DNA of 64,000 nucleotides from Sphingopyxis sp. OAS728 (GTDB taxonomy: Bacteria > Pseudomonadota > Alphaproteobacteria > Sphingomonadales > Sphingomonadaceae): the NCBI RefSeq assembly GCF_014873485.1, contig NZ_JADBDT010000001.1:434001-498000 (forward strand), read 5' to 3'. Below the pieces are notes generated by a model. The model made no database searches. It worked only from the letters and a program-made list of their open reading frames with translations, and was not told the DNA's origin. The translations under genes were made by a program, and so were the position numbers. Shown piece after piece: positions 17,401 to 26,257 of this stretch; the first letter of the stretch is position 1, and the number at the start of each line of letters is the position of its first letter.

Positions 17401-18864
17401 GACGACGTTGACGAGACCCGAGCCGGGCTTGGCAACTTGCGTAGCCTTGGTGAGATTGCCGCGAGCATCATGCTCGTAGGAGAAGTTGTTCGCCTCGGGG
17501 AGCGTGACCTTCTTCGGCTGATGGAAGTTGTAAAGATCATATTCGTAAGCCGTCTGCCGGCTCAAGCCGTCGGTCGCCTGAGTAATTTTTTGCGACACTC
17601 TTGATTGGCCACAATTGAGGGATTCCCCGTAATCATACCCAGTCTCGGTCCAGTACGTATCGACCGCGTAAGTGCTACCCGTAGGCTTTGTCGCCGTCCT
17701 GCCGGTTAGGCGCTTGTCATATTGCCATGTCTGGCCGCCGCGACTGACCGTCTGAACCGGGACATTGTTAAAGCCGGGATTGGATGTGGCGAGATTATGA
17801 TAAGTGATATTTGTCACCACCCCGCCAGGAGTTGTCACCGTCTTCGGCAGCAACTGGGTCGTGTCGAGCGTTGCACCGCACATCAGTGCGGGATCAGCAT
17901 GGAGATCAAGGCGGTATGTACGTGCGAGCGCATCCTGCTGTGTCACTACCGCGTCGGAATAGGGCGTGGTATAAACGAGACTTGAGTTCAGCGCGCCTAT
18001 GCTCGCCGTACCGTTGAAGAGAGTGATCGAGGTGTTGACCTGCCCGCCTGGCCGGTATGTCAGCCAATTCAATCCCGCGATGCTCGTTGTGGGCGATGTC
18101 GCTTGCGTGCGTGCGAACGTCACCTTGTAGCCAAGATTGCTCGTGATGGTGTCGGTGATCGTATAGTTGCCGCTGCTGCCAGTGATCGTAGCGAACGGTT
18201 GGTAGGTCAGTTTCTCTCCCGAGGCATATACGATTGTCGAAACATACGCGTAGCCGACATAGCCCGCATTGTTACATCCCGACTCGACATCGTAGCACGG
18301 CGGCAGCGGCTGCTGGATCATGTTGAAGAAGGTGAAGGTTGCGCCCTCGCGATCGCGGAAAACGTACGTGTAAGTTCCAGTTCGCGTGAGCGAAGAGCCG
18401 TCGGTCTCAGTTGACGGTGTACAGGGCCCGCTAGTGTAGCACGTAAAAAGGCGGTCGAGCCCGCCTAAGTGGACCCTAAGGTGCCTTTCGTTCGGATCGC
18501 CGATATCCCACCGCGTATAGGTCTGGTCATCAATATAGATGTTGAGAGAGGTCGTGAGCCGCCGACCATTAAAGGTCGTTCGCAAGTTAAGATGACCTGC
18601 GCCCGGCGCATTGAAGCTCAATGGAGAAGCGGTGAGATAGCCACCGCCCGTCATGTCAACGCCATTTACATCCGTTTCTGCCCGAAGCACTGGCTGGTTG
18701 GCAGGCTTAAAGTCCTGTGCATAGGCAGGCGTACCGATTAGCCCCAAGAGAGCTGTCAACTTCACCAAAGTGCTGCGGAGAAGCCGAGCACGAGAAGCGA
18801 GTATACCTTGAACGGGTTCGGACTTTTCCAAAGCGCGTTCGCATCCTGTTTCAATCTTCGCCAC
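14434..18864 (-). CDS. RHS-repeat polymorphic toxin, locus 1
   Basis: A 1476-residue secreted RHS protein. It starts at GTG 18864 behind GGGGAGG. A ~48-residue N-terminus ends in a signal-peptide-like core and cleavage site ([14 protein letters not shown]). Many YD repeats follow ([20 protein letters not shown]), then the hyperconserved core [20 protein letters not shown] up to ~1280. The last 196 residues are the variable toxin tail: a Ser/Gly-rich linker (~1320-1370) and a C-terminal unit with an NSNSY motif near 1434 and two terminal cysteines. The tail's activity is unknown; the NSNS motif recalls some papain-like or amidase domains, weakly. Conserved cysteine motifs ([19 protein letters not shown]...ACTLG) are shared with the other RHS proteins here. 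A small YD protein lies 42 bp upstream and an overlapping lipoprotein gene downstream. Confidence 0.9.
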   Translation of the reverse strand: MAKIETGCERALEKSEPVQGILASRARLLRSTLVKLTALLGLIGTPAYAQDFKPANQPVLRAETDVNGVDMTGGGYLTASPLSFNAPGAGHLNLRTTFNGRRLTTSLNIYIDDQTYTRWDIGDPNERHLRVHLGGLDRLFTCYTSGPCTPSTETDGSSLTRTGTYTYVFRDREGATFTFFNMIQQPLPPCYDVESGCNNAGYVGYAYVSTIVYASGEKLTYQPFATITGSSGNYTITDTITSNLGYKVTFARTQATSPTTSIAGLNWLTYRPGGQVNTSITLFNGTASIGALNSSLVYTTPYSDAVVTQQDALARTYRLDLHADPALMCGATLDTTQLLPKTVTTPGGVVTNITYHNLATSNPGFNNVPVQTVSRGGQTWQYDKRLTGRTATKPTGSTYAVDTYWTETGYDYGESLNCGQSRVSQKITQATDGLSRQTAYEYDLYNFHQPKKVTLPEANNFSYEHDARGNLTKATQVAKPGSGLVNVVIYQAGYDATCTNPVKCNKPNWIKDANGNQSDFTYDPTHGEILTATLPAQPSGVRPQMRFTYTSYNTGDGVIYRLTQTSMCITLSSCAGTSDEALTTTSYWNSTFLPATILQSLGSGGTTISTGYSYDLAGRQTQITDPRGNLSAIVYDAAGRKVGEISADPDGGGPLPRRAKRITLNGDDQPTRVEEGTVAGMTAGDLAAMAVDRYVDTSYDTSGRKVSEKLVSAGTTHSVTQFSYKADDKLECTAQRMNSAVFASLPGSACTLGTEGSFGPDRITRNVYDAANQLTKIQKAYATALQEDYATYTYSLNGKQTSLTDARGFKASMTYDGRDRQIKWHFPSPTTAGTVSSTDYEEYGYDANANRTSLRKRDGSTLTYQYDALNRIVLKTVPERPGLSSTHTRDVYYGYDSRGLQLYARFDSAVASSEGLTSTYDGFGRLASSALKMDGVTRSLGYTSDNKSNRIELTWPDSSKHSYAYDGLDRMSVLYEGALGSTTNLITYGYNSRGLRSSQDGRYSQYTAFGYDPIGRLNSLGHNFPGSSSDVGFTYSYTPASQISQQSRDNDSYAWTAHFNVDRSYTTNGLNQYTSAGPASFAYDANGNLTSDGSTTYTYDVENRLVSASGAKSAALRYDPLGRLYETVGGGSTTRFLYDGDELVAEYDAGGTLLRRYIHGKNADDPVIWYEGSNLVAPRWLHADHQGSLIAVTDSSGGAPVVINSYDEYGIPAGSNLGRFQYAGQAWIPELGMYHYKARVYSPTLGRFLQTDPIGYEDQINLYAYVRNDPINRFDPSGLDTEVTIYRNGFHAFIVITDTENPLRVAIARGGPNDNYSGSAALPASGSTRGSSSSGSTGASSGASSGSSTRDRSGTSGTSGSSGSGTNGLGRLQLVGEVTDIANSTDRDIYNAKGTVTVGSATVTDDFSEVVTRVKSFTDSVNEADLTYGLITQNSNSYAGTAFEQATGENRPDNNSGGLLPAYRKDLCKQQGVQCQ

Positions 18865-18906
18865 CGCAGACCTCCCCTCACTGAAACATCAGATGTAACG
18901 CAAAGC

Positions 18907-19122
18907 TTAAGGAGGAAGATTAGGCGAGTTGGTCGTTTTCACCCGAGCGCGATTATCGGCTTTGTCGTGCTCATATTCGGTCGTGACATTGTTGTTTACC
19001 GTCCCAGAGCGTACGACTTTTACTAGTCGTCCCTTGGCGTCATAGGTGTAAGTGATGGTCTCCGTCGCCAATGCGCTCGACCAAAGACACATCGAGGCGC
19101 AAACGGCCAGAATGCTTCGCAT
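18907..19122 (-). CDS. Small secreted single-YD-repeat protein, copy 1
   Basis: A 71-residue protein with a signal peptide (MRSILAVCASMCLWSSALA) and a mature part of ~52 residues: one YD repeat (TITYTYDAKGRLVKVVRSG), then VNNNVTTEYEHDKADNR and an end of SPNLPP. It lies 42 bp upstream of the RHS gene of locus 1 on the same strand. Two more copies precede the other RHS loci (19782 and 39572) and the same unit forms the tail of the lectin at 25084. No described family is known to me; the constant position suggests it works with the RHS proteins. Confidence 0.75.
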   Translation of the reverse strand: MRSILAVCASMCLWSSALATETITYTYDAKGRLVKVVRSGTVNNNVTTEYEHDKADNRARVKTTNSPNLPP

Positions 19123-19781
19123 TGCGTCATCCTCCCAACCGGCATTTCTGTCACCGGTTACCGCGAGGTTGGACTTTGTGACAGAAGAGTCAATCGCGAC
19201 TGTCCGCTTTCTCCGCGCTAGTCGCCTAGAATTATGTCCAAATTGGATATGTCTGAGTTCTGTGCCGTACCGGCGCAGGTCCTATATAGCGATTTTCAGT
19301 GAGTTATAATGTCGGTGTGTTCGGGAACCCGAGGCCACCGGCATTATGACACGGCTGGCATCGGGTTTCGGGCCCTCATTGACGATGTCTGGAATGGCGG
19401 TCAGCGAATATCGTTTTCGGCATCGCGTCGTCGACTCTTCTACCTGTAGTCACAAAGATGACTTCGTCGGGAAGCGCGCAAGGATGAATTCAAGCTCTCC
19501 ACCTCGCTCCTCGCTCACCTCTGCCACCGCGCAGAACGCCGCGACATGGAGATGCAAAGGCACCGTCGTTGTGACCTGATTGGAGCCCGTCGCTCCAAGC
19601 TGGGAATATTTATGCCCTATCCGATTAGGAAGGCCTCAATGGAGCCGCTTTTGAGCCGCCAGATCAGAGCGGGCAGCGCCATATAATTATAAGCCCAATT
19701 CGTATTGACAGGACATTGAACATGATCAATCCATAGAATGGTCTTGTATTGGATTCTAACCTTATCATGTGAGGCTTAAGA
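19123..19781. other. Gene-free stretch between divergent RHS loci 1 and 2
   Basis: This 659-bp gap must carry the promoters of both small YD genes. It holds a copy of the boundary repeat at 19292-19330. The half near locus 2 is AT-rich. Short open frames here lack family matches, and I support no gene. Confidence 0.5.
19292..19330. repeat. Boundary repeat copy between RHS loci 1 and 2
   Basis: The segment TTCAGTGAGTTATAAT followed by CGGTGTGTTCGGGAACCC resembles the repeats at 24846-24882 and 40282-40318, which share TTATAACAAAGG and YGTGYYCGGGAA. The match in the middle is imperfect. Confidence 0.4.
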
Positions 19782-20009
19782 ATGCGAGGAAGCGGGCGAA
19801 AACTTCTAGCTGGCTTGGTATCGTTGACCGTCGCGTCAAACGCAATCGCAGCCGAAGTCATCACATGCACATACGACGCCCAAGGCCGGCTGGTGAAAGT
19901 CGTGCGCGCAGGTACGGTGAATAACAATGTCACCGTCGACTATGAGCACGACAAGGCCGACAACCGCACGCGGGTGAAGACGATTAACTCGCCGAACCCT
20001 CCGCCCTGA
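19782..20009 (+). CDS. Small secreted single-YD-repeat protein, copy 2
   Basis: A 75-residue protein with a signal peptide (GLVSLTVASNAIAA) and a mature part that nearly equals copy 1: VITCTYDAQGRLVKVVRAG, VNNNVTVDYEHDKADNR and the end SPNPPP. One tyrosine of the repeat is cysteine here (TCTYDA). It lies 53 bp before the RHS gene of locus 2 on the same strand, repeating the arrangement of locus 1. Confidence 0.75.
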   Translation: MRGSGRKLLAGLVSLTVASNAIAAEVITCTYDAQGRLVKVVRAGTVNNNVTVDYEHDKADNRTRVKTINSPNPPP

Positions 20010-20062
20010 AATTGCGCCTTACGCTCCAATAAATTTTGAAGCTACGTTTTCAGGGGGATCAT

Positions 20063-23000
20063 ATGCGGCGGAGAATAGTCAGCCGGGTTAGGCGTAGTGC
20101 TCGCACAATGCTTCGTTTGACGCTCATCGGCTCGACGATGATGAGTTCCATGGCTTGGGCCCAGAGCGCACCAAGCGCGTCCGCGCCAAAAAGAACGTTT
20201 GAAGACGGAAGCGAGGTGGACCTATTCCGCGGCACATACATGACCACCTTGGGAACCTTGTCGATAGGATCCGGAGAAAACAGCCTCACCTACGAGCGAT
20301 TTTCTAGCTACGGCGGCTGGATTGAATCCACCAAAGGCGCGCTCATCAAATTCGGAAACGGTTCGTTCCGTGTCGACCTGGGAGGAAGAATAGAAGATTT
20401 TTCTGCATTGTTGGTGCCCAGCGAGCAGAGGGGCTCAACGCTCACATTCAACAGCTCCGCCGGGACATACACCTATACCCAAGCGGATGGCACCCAGTCG
20501 ATCTTCAGCAAATCTGCAGGCGGTCGATTCCCGTCAAGCGAGGCCATGCTGACGAAGATGACGCGTCCCAATGGCGAAATATTGACGCTAAACTATGAAA
20601 CCAGACTGATTTGCACGCAATTTGGCGCCTCATCCTGTGCAGTATATGAAAATGCCGTCAGGCTGGCATCCGTGACCAATAATAGCGGCTTTCGGGTTGT
20701 ATTTTCATATCAATCGAATTCGGCGGGCGATGTGACGATGGTCCCCGCCTTTTTGAATGTCGTCAAGGCGACTGCATTTAATCTGGCAAATGAAAGTTGC
20801 GAGTATAACTGCAGCTTTTCTCAGAATTGGCCCTCTCTTTCATTCTCTACAGCTACTGATAATCCCAATGCAAAACTCGTGACGGATGTCTTGGGAAGAA
20901 TTTCTCGATATACCTATGTCAACCAGAACCTGGTTGGGGTTCGTAAGCCATCAAGTGTATCGGATGATGTGGTCATCGGATATAATGGATCAGGCCGCGT
21001 AGGATCCGTAACAAGGGAAGGTGTTACGACAAACTACACTTATGCTGACGCCGGAAATATCCGAACCACTACCGTCACGGATGCTGCATCCGCACAATGG
21101 GTTTACACGTTTGACATAGCGCGTGAGTCCCTTCTGAGCGGCACCGACCCCTTGGGTCGGACGACAAGCTACAGTTACGATGCGTCTTCGCGCCTTGTGC
21201 GAATGACGTTTCCAGAAGGCAACTATATCGAATATGCGTATGACGCACGAGGCAACCAAACCCAAATGTCGCGGGTGGCGAAACCCGGTTCTGGAACAGT
21301 CACTTCGGTTGCCACGGCTGGCTTTGCTGGAAGTTGTTCCAATCCCATTATCTGCAACAAGCCCGAGTGGCGCAGGGACGAAAAAGGCAATCAAACCGAT
21401 TTCACCTATGATGGGTCTCACGGGGGCCTGTTAACGATTACTCAGCCTGCCCAGCCGAACGGCGTTCGTCCACAAACAAGGTTCGGCTATTCCGGCCTTC
21501 AGGCCTACTATAAGAATGCCAGCGGCGTAGTCGTGGCATCAGGGCAACCAATCCAGAAGCTTACGACAATCGCGACTTGTCAGACAGTGGCGATGTGCGC
21601 GGGAACCTCTGACGAGGTAAAGACCACCTTTGCTTATGGCGTCGGGGGTACGGCCAACAATCTCAACAGAACACAGGCAACAACGAGTTCCGGCGACGGA
21701 GTGCTCGCTGCGACTACCGAAGCCGGATACGATGCGGTAGGCAATGTTTCGTCGGTTGATGGCCCCCTGCCAGGCGCAGCCGATGTGACGCGCTATCGTT
21801 ACGATGCGGCGCGGCAGATTACCGGTATGACGGGTCCGGACCCCGATGGTGGAGGACCGCGCACGCATCGGGCGGAACGGATCACATATAACCTCCAGGG
21901 GCAGGTGAACAAGGTCGAGCAAGGCACGGTAAACAGCCAATCGGATGGCGACTGGGCGGCATTTTCGCCCGCCGAAACCGTGACCACCGCCTATGATATC
22001 AATGCGCGCAAGGTGAGCGATATATTGTCGTCAGGCGGCACCAACTATGCCGCAACCCAATATAGCTATGATGCATTGGGCCGGCTGGAGTGTACGGCAC
22101 AACGGATGAATCCGACAAGCTACGCGAGCTTGCCAGCCTCGGCGTGCACTTTGGGCACTCCGGGCAGTTTTGGCCCCGACCGGATCACCAAGAATAGCTA
22201 TGATGCTGCGGGGCAAGTAACGAAGGTGCAAATCGCGGTCGGGACGCCAGAACAGGCAGACGAGATGACAACCGGCTACACCGGCAACGGCAAGGCGGAC
22301 TATGTGATCGATGCCGAGAATAATCGCACGGAATATAGCTATGACGGCCACGACCGCCTGACCAAGACCGAATATCCTTCGACAGCCAAGGGTACAAATG
22401 CGGCAAATGCCGCAGATTATGAGCAGCTCGGCTATGACGCAAATGGCAATGTAACAAGCCGCCGGCTTCGCGATGGCCAGACAATCGCTTATTCCTATGA
22501 CAATCTCAACCGCCTGACATATTATGACCAGCCGGTGGCGGGCGCCTATTGGGACCTGGCATATGAATATGACCTGCTGGGTCGGCTCCGGAAGGCGACG
22601 GGCAATGGCTGGGCTGTCAACGCCTTTACCTATGACGCACTCGGACGGCTGACGGTAGAGCAGAATTATAACGCCACCACCTATCATGCTTATGACGCGG
22701 CGGGACGCCAGACCCGGCTGACTTGGCACGATGGTTTCTATGTCGATTATGATTATGACGCGACCGGCAATGTTACCGCGATCCGCGAAAATGGCGCTAT
22801 CTCGGGCGTCGGCGTCCTCGCCAGCTATGGCTATGACAATCTAGGCCGCCGCACGAGCGTCACACGTGGCAACGGGACGGTGACAAGTTATGGTTTCGAT
22901 GGCATCTCGCGTCTTGGGTCGCTCACACAGGATTTGACAGGCACCGCGCAGGATCTGACGTTAGGTTTCGGCTATAACCCGGCTAGCCAGATCATCAGCA

Positions 23001-24286
23001 ATACACGCTCCAACGATGTCTATGCTTGGGGTGGGCATTATAATGTCGACCGGCCCTATACCTCGAATGGTCTCAACCAGCTGACCGCCGCGGGAGTCAA
23101 TCTTCTTGGATATGACGCGCGCGGCAACCTCACCAGCTCGGGCAGCAATGGCTACGGCTATACCGTCGAGAACCGCCTGACGACGGGTCCAAACGGCCTT
23201 GTCATGAATTACGAGCCGACGGGCAACCGGCTGCTAGGAACATATAACGGAAGCTCGGGGGCCGACACGCGTTTTGCTTGGTCGGGTGATCAATTGATCA
23301 CGGAAATCGTTGCGCCTTCGGGGCAAGTGGCGCGTCGCTACGTCCCCGGACCCGGCATCGATGAGCCGCTTGTCTGGTACGAAGGATCGGGAACGAGCGA
23401 CCGGCGCTGGCTGCATGCCGACGAGCGCGGCAGCATTGTGGGCATTACCAACAGTGCAGGCGCGACAACCAGCATCAATTCATATGACGAATATGGGATA
23501 CCCGCGACGGGCAATGTCGGGCGGTTTGGCTATACTGGACAGGCTTGGATTCCTGAGCTTGGGATGTGGTACTACAAGGCGCGCATCTACTCGCCGACCC
23601 TCGGACGATTCATGCAGACCGATCCGATCGGGTACAGCGATGGGATGAATTGGTACAATTATGTCAAAAGCGATCCGGTGAACTTTTCCGATCCGACAGG
23701 GCTTGATCGCGAGAATTGCTCCCTTACCAGCGTAAACTGCGGTGGAATCGGCTTCGTGAGCGACCGAATTCTCGCGGACATCGTCGTCAATGGGCACTGC
23801 GGATTTCTCTGCAGGATGGTGATGACCAATTTTAGCGCTCTCTTGCGCCGGGGAGAGGGCGATCCGGCGGCAGCTCCGATAGTTGGGAGCGGGCAGCCCC
23901 CGGCCAAACCGAAAAAAATTGAATGTAGCGATCTCAAGGGTCGGATGGACCAAGGCACCTTGGGCAAGCGCGTGGATGAGATCATAGAGAAGACCAAAGC
24001 GACGGGCTTGGAACATGGTGTGTATGGAGGATTTGATGGTAACGGTCGCCTCTGGATGACTGTAGTCTATCCTGGCACAGTGGACTCCATGGGGACTGGC
24101 GCATGGATTCTCGGCAGTGATGCTCTCCGGAAGAAAGGCGTTACCGCCTCGTTTTTGATCCATTCTCACCCAAGCGGCAATCTTTGGCTGAGCCCGGGTG
24201 ACAGGAGTCAACTTTCGGGAAAAGGCCTGACGGTCGTTGCCGTGGACGCAAAAAGGGGATCGGTATGCCAAGCACCAAGACAATGA
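20063..24286 (+). CDS. RHS-repeat polymorphic toxin with C-terminal JAMM-type protease tail, locus 2
   Basis: A 1407-residue secreted RHS protein. ATG 20063 follows AGGGGG at good spacing (an upstream in-frame ATG at 20036 is less likely). The signal peptide ends SSMAWAQ. YD repeats run through the middle ([28 protein letters not shown]), then the core [20 protein letters not shown] and DPTGLD at ~1215. The 192-residue tail carries a perfect JAB1/MPN metalloprotease signature, H-x-H-x7-S-x2-D: His1367, His1369, Ser1377 and Asp1380, with a likely partner Glu1317 (LEHGVYG). JAB-type tails are known among polymorphic toxins and cut isopeptide or peptide bonds with zinc. Cysteine motifs CSNPIICNKP and LECTAQRMN...ACTLG match locus 1. 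The following gene overlaps by four bases. Confidence 0.92.
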   Translation: MRRRIVSRVRRSARTMLRLTLIGSTMMSSMAWAQSAPSASAPKRTFEDGSEVDLFRGTYMTTLGTLSIGSGENSLTYERFSSYGGWIESTKGALIKFGNGSFRVDLGGRIEDFSALLVPSEQRGSTLTFNSSAGTYTYTQADGTQSIFSKSAGGRFPSSEAMLTKMTRPNGEILTLNYETRLICTQFGASSCAVYENAVRLASVTNNSGFRVVFSYQSNSAGDVTMVPAFLNVVKATAFNLANESCEYNCSFSQNWPSLSFSTATDNPNAKLVTDVLGRISRYTYVNQNLVGVRKPSSVSDDVVIGYNGSGRVGSVTREGVTTNYTYADAGNIRTTTVTDAASAQWVYTFDIARESLLSGTDPLGRTTSYSYDASSRLVRMTFPEGNYIEYAYDARGNQTQMSRVAKPGSGTVTSVATAGFAGSCSNPIICNKPEWRRDEKGNQTDFTYDGSHGGLLTITQPAQPNGVRPQTRFGYSGLQAYYKNASGVVVASGQPIQKLTTIATCQTVAMCAGTSDEVKTTFAYGVGGTANNLNRTQATTSSGDGVLAATTEAGYDAVGNVSSVDGPLPGAADVTRYRYDAARQITGMTGPDPDGGGPRTHRAERITYNLQGQVNKVEQGTVNSQSDGDWAAFSPAETVTTAYDINARKVSDILSSGGTNYAATQYSYDALGRLECTAQRMNPTSYASLPASACTLGTPGSFGPDRITKNSYDAAGQVTKVQIAVGTPEQADEMTTGYTGNGKADYVIDAENNRTEYSYDGHDRLTKTEYPSTAKGTNAANAADYEQLGYDANGNVTSRRLRDGQTIAYSYDNLNRLTYYDQPVAGAYWDLAYEYDLLGRLRKATGNGWAVNAFTYDALGRLTVEQNYNATTYHAYDAAGRQTRLTWHDGFYVDYDYDATGNVTAIRENGAISGVGVLASYGYDNLGRRTSVTRGNGTVTSYGFDGISRLGSLTQDLTGTAQDLTLGFGYNPASQIISNTRSNDVYAWGGHYNVDRPYTSNGLNQLTAAGVNLLGYDARGNLTSSGSNGYGYTVENRLTTGPNGLVMNYEPTGNRLLGTYNGSSGADTRFAWSGDQLITEIVAPSGQVARRYVPGPGIDEPLVWYEGSGTSDRRWLHADERGSIVGITNSAGATTSINSYDEYGIPATGNVGRFGYTGQAWIPELGMWYYKARIYSPTLGRFMQTDPIGYSDGMNWYNYVKSDPVNFSDPTGLDRENCSLTSVNCGGIGFVSDRILADIVVNGHCGFLCRMVMTNFSALLRRGEGDPAAAPIVGSGQPPAKPKKIECSDLKGRMDQGTLGKRVDEIIEKTKATGLEHGVYGGFDGNGRLWMTVVYPGTVDSMGTGAWILGSDALRKKGVTASFLIHSHPSGNLWLSPGDRSQLSGKGLTVVAVDAKRGSVCQAPRQ

Positions 24287-24648
24287 ATAAATCATTCAAG
24301 ATATTTCTGGGCATCTCATTGGCGACTTTTTTAGTTTTCTTGGGTCTTCATTTTTTTAAAGATGATGATGTGGTTGCCGTTGCAAGCTGCGGCGAGAGAT
24401 TTCATTTTGATGAATTTGAAGATTCAAGCTTGATAGACAAAGGCACAAAAAATATCTCTGATAAATTTTTGTCTGAAATTTTAGATTTAAATAAAATAAG
24501 AAAATCTCAAGAATATTGCGCGACTTCGATAGTAAATAGAAATAATTGTGTTCAGTATTTTCAACCAAAAGCAGCCGCAGGAGGGGATGCTCGAGTTTGT
24601 GTCAATTCGAAAGCAAAGACACTTGTTTCAGTCGAGTTTGGAGAATGA
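24283..24648 (+). CDS. Membrane-anchored small protein, candidate immunity protein for RHS locus 2
   Basis: A 121-residue protein that starts with MNKSFKIFLGISLATFLVFL, an uncleaved anchor or signal, followed by a mature part with four cysteines (VASCGERFHFDEFE, EYCATSIVNRNNCVQYFQP). The ATG overlaps the RHS stop (ATGA), so translation is coupled. The gene is markedly AT-rich compared with its surroundings, a mark of recent transfer common for immunity genes. No family is recognised; immunity against the JAMM tail is inferred from position. Confidence 0.65.
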   Translation: MNKSFKIFLGISLATFLVFLGLHFFKDDDVVAVASCGERFHFDEFEDSSLIDKGTKNISDKFLSEILDLNKIRKSQEYCATSIVNRNNCVQYFQPKAAAGGDARVCVNSKAKTLVSVEFGE

Positions 24649-25083
24649 ATACTCCCGTCAGCGAGGCGCGCCAGGACGGCCGAGGCCATTTGGCTTGATT
24701 TGCTTGGCCATGGAGACGTCATCCTGCGTGGCGCGGTATGGTTCTCCCCAGAATATTAGGCATTGGCACACCTCCGTCAGCGGCACGGCCGAACGGATGG
24801 GATCAGGCAAACGCACTCCCGTTGCGCTCGAAGTTTTCAAATGACGACTTCCAACGAATTATAACAAAGGTGTGCCCGTGAACTCTGGGCTACCGACATT
24901 GCATCTCGAAGGGGTCACAGAGAGGGCGACCATTCGCGAAGTCAAATTTGCGCACTCTTCTGCTTTATACCTGATTACCGTACGTAGGCCAGCCTACCAA
25001 GCGATGACGCCGACGCCATCCGCTACGAACATCATCGTCAACACTAGGCCATAGTCACCGGCAGCCCTGCTTCTCGTAACTTG
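24649..25083. other. Gene-free stretch between RHS locus 2 and lectin gene
   Basis: Two transcription units converge here. The GC-rich first half has short frames without recognisable family (for example minus 24658-24840). A boundary repeat lies at 24846-24882. I see no terminator with a clear T run. Confidence 0.4.
24846..24882. repeat. Boundary repeat copy after RHS locus 2
   Basis: A 37-base segment around TTATAACAAAGG matches 40282-40318 at 30 of 37 positions by direct comparison. Both copies lie at the outer ends of RHS units. Confidence 0.55.
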
Positions 25084-26202
25084 TTAAGGTAGGGGTGAGT
25101 TGCTGGATCCGGTAACTTTGACATTTTGCCGATTGTCAGCCTTGTCATAGGCGTATTCGGTGATCACGCCATTGTTGACGCCGCCACTCCGCTGGACCTT
25201 CACCAGCCGGCCTTTTGCGTCATAGGAATATTGGATTGTCTCGCCGCCACCCGAGTTCGGTACCTCAGACATTGAAACGTCATATCCGCCGCCACCCGCA
25301 TTGTCGCTGTAGCAACAATCGTTGATCATGGCGTAAAGCGCGCCTGTCGATCCCGCGGTAAATATATAGTCATCGCCGATCATGAAAAAATCGGCGTATA
25401 CTTGAGGCGAACTCGTGAAAGCCCCGATCAGGGAGCCATAAAGTTTTTGCGGTCCGCCAACGCCATAGGCGGTCGTACCACTGGCTGGGTCATAATCCAG
25501 GCCGTTCGGATAAAATGCTGAATAGGGGGCCTGGAACGGTCTTGTCGGCCTACCGTTCGCGGTGAACGGCAGCCCTTGGCCGTTCCAACCGACGCCTATA
25601 TCGGCAACGCCAGACGCCATGACGCGGTAGGTTTTGCCTGCAACCACATTACCGATAAAGACGGGCAGGGTCGCGGCGGTACTCACCGTCGCCGCCTGGA
25701 CTTCGACCATCGAGACTTCAAAGCTCCCGGCATTATCCCAGAAGCAGCAATCATTGATGCTTGCGTAGAGCGCGCCCGATGAGTTCGCCGTGAAGACATG
25801 ATAGTTGCCCATCATAAAATAGTCGGAATGGCTCTGCGGCGATGCGCTGAACGTCCCGAGAAGAGCGCCGTAAAGCTTTTGAGGACCGCCGATGCCATAG
25901 GCGGTAGGCCCGCTGCTCGGGTCGTTATCCAAGCCGTTCGGATAAAAGGGTGCGTAGGGGGCCGGAAACGCATAGGTCGGCTTCCCGTTTGCAGAGAAAG
26001 GCAGACCCTGGCCGTTCCATCCAGCGAACAAATCCGCAACGCCGGACGCTGTCACGCGATAGGTTTTCCCCGCGACGGTGTTGCCAATAAGCGTCGGCTG
26101 CGAAGCGCTTGCACTTACCGTCACCGCATTTGCGGGAATACAGAAAAGAGCTGCGACCAAGTAAAGCGCAGCTAGAAATTGACGATATTCTTTCAGAAAC
26201 AT
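25084..26202 (-). CDS. Secreted tandem LecA-like lectin with YD-repeat tail
   Basis: A 372-residue secreted protein. The signal peptide ends PANA at 26. Two ~140-residue units follow (27-167 and 174-313): TVAGKTYRVTASGVAD, GWNGQGLPF, GGPQKLYG, then GALYASINDCCFWDNAGSFEV and its copy. These parallel the PA-IL/LecA galactose-binding fold, whose end reads ITLIYNDVPG...NNSGSFSV; the calcium-binding Asp/Asn positions appear as ND (150-151, 294-295) and DN (156-157, 300-301). Residues 318-372 are the YD unit shared with the three small proteins (YSYDAKGRLVKVQRSGGVNN, YDKADNR, end SNSPLP). It starts 55 bp after virB11 on the same strand, so it may be the last gene of the secretion operon. A poly-G tract abuts the start. 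Confidence 0.78.
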   Translation of the reverse strand: MFLKEYRQFLAALYLVAALFCIPANAVTVSASASQPTLIGNTVAGKTYRVTASGVADLFAGWNGQGLPFSANGKPTYAFPAPYAPFYPNGLDNDPSSGPTAYGIGGPQKLYGALLGTFSASPQSHSDYFMMGNYHVFTANSSGALYASINDCCFWDNAGSFEVSMVEVQAATVSTAATLPVFIGNVVAGKTYRVMASGVADIGVGWNGQGLPFTANGRPTRPFQAPYSAFYPNGLDYDPASGTTAYGVGGPQKLYGSLIGAFTSSPQVYADFFMIGDDYIFTAGSTGALYAMINDCCYSDNAGGGGYDVSMSEVPNSGGGETIQYSYDAKGRLVKVQRSGGVNNGVITEYAYDKADNRQNVKVTGSSNSPLP

Positions 26203-26206
26203 GGCG

Positions 26207-26217
26207 CCCCCCCCCCC
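26207..26217 (-). promoter_or_regulatory. 11-base poly-G tract at the ribosome-binding site of the lectin gene
   Basis: On the coding strand GAAGGGGGGGGGGGCGCC runs directly into the ATG at 26202; the eleven Gs end four bases before it. The tract contains the Shine-Dalgarno sequence, so loss or gain of Gs by polymerase slippage would change its spacing to the start and thus translation. Such tracts commonly cause phase variation. Confidence 0.6.
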
Positions 26218-26257
26218 TTCGGCCCAGACTAACTACAGCTCGGCATAATGCCGCCGA

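Noticed and set aside
24658..24840. 60-residue minus-strand frame after RHS locus 2
   Set aside because: No recognisable domain or ribosome-binding site, and no repeat of the frame at other RHS loci.
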